Under the pieces are notes generated by a model. That model ran no database searches, was not told the DNA's origin, and worked only from the letters and a program-made list of their open reading frames with translations. The position numbers were made by a program, and so were the translations under genes. Positions 63,370 to 64,000 of a DNA stretch of 64,000 nt are shown here, piece by piece (the stretch's first letter is position 1; the number at the start of each line of letters is the position of its first letter). Source of the DNA: Oceanibaculum nanhaiense (GTDB lineage: Bacteria; Pseudomonadota; Alphaproteobacteria; Oceanibaculales; Oceanibaculaceae); the NCBI RefSeq assembly GCF_002148795.1, contig NZ_MPOB01000011.1, positions 1 through 64,000 of the forward strand, in the 5' to 3' direction.

Positions 63370-64000
63370 ATGCTGACTCGCAAACAATTCGAGCTGCTGA
63401 CCTTCATCAACCGACGGCTGACCGAGAGCGGCGTATCGCCCTCCTTCGACGAGATGAAGGAAGCGCTGGGCCTGCGCTCCAAGTCGGGCATTCACCGCCT
63501 CATCACCGGGCTTGAGGAGCGCGGCTTCATCCGCCGCTTGCCGCATCGCGCCCGCGCGCTCGAAGTGCTGCGGCTGCCCGACCAGGTATCGGCGAAGGAC
63601 ACCAGCAAGCAGGGCGACAAGCAGACCGGGGAGACCACCGGCCGGCGCTTCACGCCAAATGTCATCGAGGGGCATTTCGCCGGGCCGCTGGCCGGCGCCG
63701 CCACGGGCCAGGATTTAAGGGCGGTCCCCTTGCCGCTCTACGGCAAGATCGCCGCCGGCACCCCCATCGAGGCGCTGCACGATGAAACCGCCGCGATCGA
63801 CGTGCCGCTCAGCCTGCTCGGCACAGGCGAGCATTACGCCCTTGAAATCGAAGGCGATTCAATGATCGATGCCGGCATTCAGGATGGCGATACCGTCATC
63901 ATCCAGCGCTGTGATACGGCGGAGAACGGCACCATCGTGGTGGCCCTGGTAGATGAGCAGGAAGCGACCCTGAAGCGGCTGCGCCGTAAGGGTGGCTCGA
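63370..64000 (+). CDS. lexA: LexA repressor (3' end beyond window)
   Basis: Partial: 210 codons are present and the frame runs off the window end. The N-terminal winged helix [20 protein letters not shown] and [19 protein letters not shown] is clear. The Ala-Gly self-cleavage site is in [12 protein letters not shown], and the catalytic Ser is in [12 protein letters not shown] with the Lys in EATLKRL. GGACAGGAGG precedes the ATG at 63370. It represses the SOS regulon and probably itself through the boxes upstream. Confidence 0.95.
   Translation, partial: MLTRKQFELLTFINRRLTESGVSPSFDEMKEALGLRSKSGIHRLITGLEERGFIRRLPHRARALEVLRLPDQVSAKDTSKQGDKQTGETTGRRFTPNVIEGHFAGPLAGAATGQDLRAVPLPLYGKIAAGTPIEALHDETAAIDVPLSLLGTGEHYALEIEGDSMIDAGIQDGDTVIIQRCDTAENGTIVVALVDEQEATLKRLRRKGGS

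Overview
The window is a GC-rich chromosomal segment that reads as an alphaproteobacterium, most likely from the Rhodospirillales or a neighbouring order. Supporting signs are the hom-glpX-recJ block, the dgt-argS-SPOR-nagZ-scpAB-tatABC-serS-surE-pcm-nlpD run, yajC-secD-secF followed by a Mth938-type gene, a class I PHA synthase, hpnCDE squalene genes, and GTTT-N7-GTTC elements in front of lexA that resemble the alphaproteobacterial SOS box. Genus cannot be fixed from the sequence alone.

Layout. 1-3.7 kb is accessory DNA: a class II Fic AMPylase-type gene with two palindromic operators, a hipBA toxin-antitoxin pair with two operator copies, and a 12-bp triple repeat next to the 3' end of a tRNA-Glu gene. 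This looks like the tRNA-proximal end of an integrated island. 3.9-9.5 kb holds recJ, glpX, hom and an OmpA-domain lipoprotein. 9.6-19 kb holds phaC, a gamma-carbonic-anhydrase-like gene, argC, rplM-rpsI, a thioesterase, an ECHDC3-like crotonase, a CoA-binding protein, O-acetylhomoserine sulfhydrylase and a degenerate GGDEF/EAL-like protein. 19-28.6 kb holds trmFO, an NDUFAF6-like protein, hpnC-hpnD-hpnE, sodB, a Mth938 protein and secF-secD-yajC. 28.8-43.6 kb is one long minus-strand housekeeping run starting at dgt and ending at nlpD, with many start/stop overlaps, plus a DUF815 ATPase convergent to it.

44.2-47.3 kb is a second accessory block lying between erpA and xthA, which I recall as neighbours in related genomes. 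It contains a stand-alone WYL-like protein, a Cas2-fold/SinR-like protein, a VapBC45-type toxin-antitoxin pair with a third, translationally coupled 55-residue gene, and an IS1595-type element 17 bp upstream of the antitoxin start. 47.3-64 kb returns to core genes: xthA, a 58-residue gene with its own terminator, GFA, ExoD, DUF3008, an M81 peptidase, an unrecognised 238-residue protein, ilvD, a HAD phosphatase, a divergent polysaccharide deacetylase, copA-cueR, trpG-trpD-trpC-moaC-moeA and a lexA gene cut by the window end.

Functional themes are translation and protein export (argS, serS, rplM, rpsI, trmFO, tatABC, secDF-yajC), hopanoid precursor synthesis (hpnCDE), carbon storage (phaC), amino-acid synthesis (hom, argC, metY, ilvD, trpGDC), molybdopterin synthesis (moaC, moeA), copper efflux, DNA repair (recJ, xthA, lexA) and envelope maintenance (nagZ, nlpD, SPOR protein, OmpA lipoprotein). 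The least explained parts are the two accessory blocks, a ten-G tract inside copA, and several small or degenerate genes.
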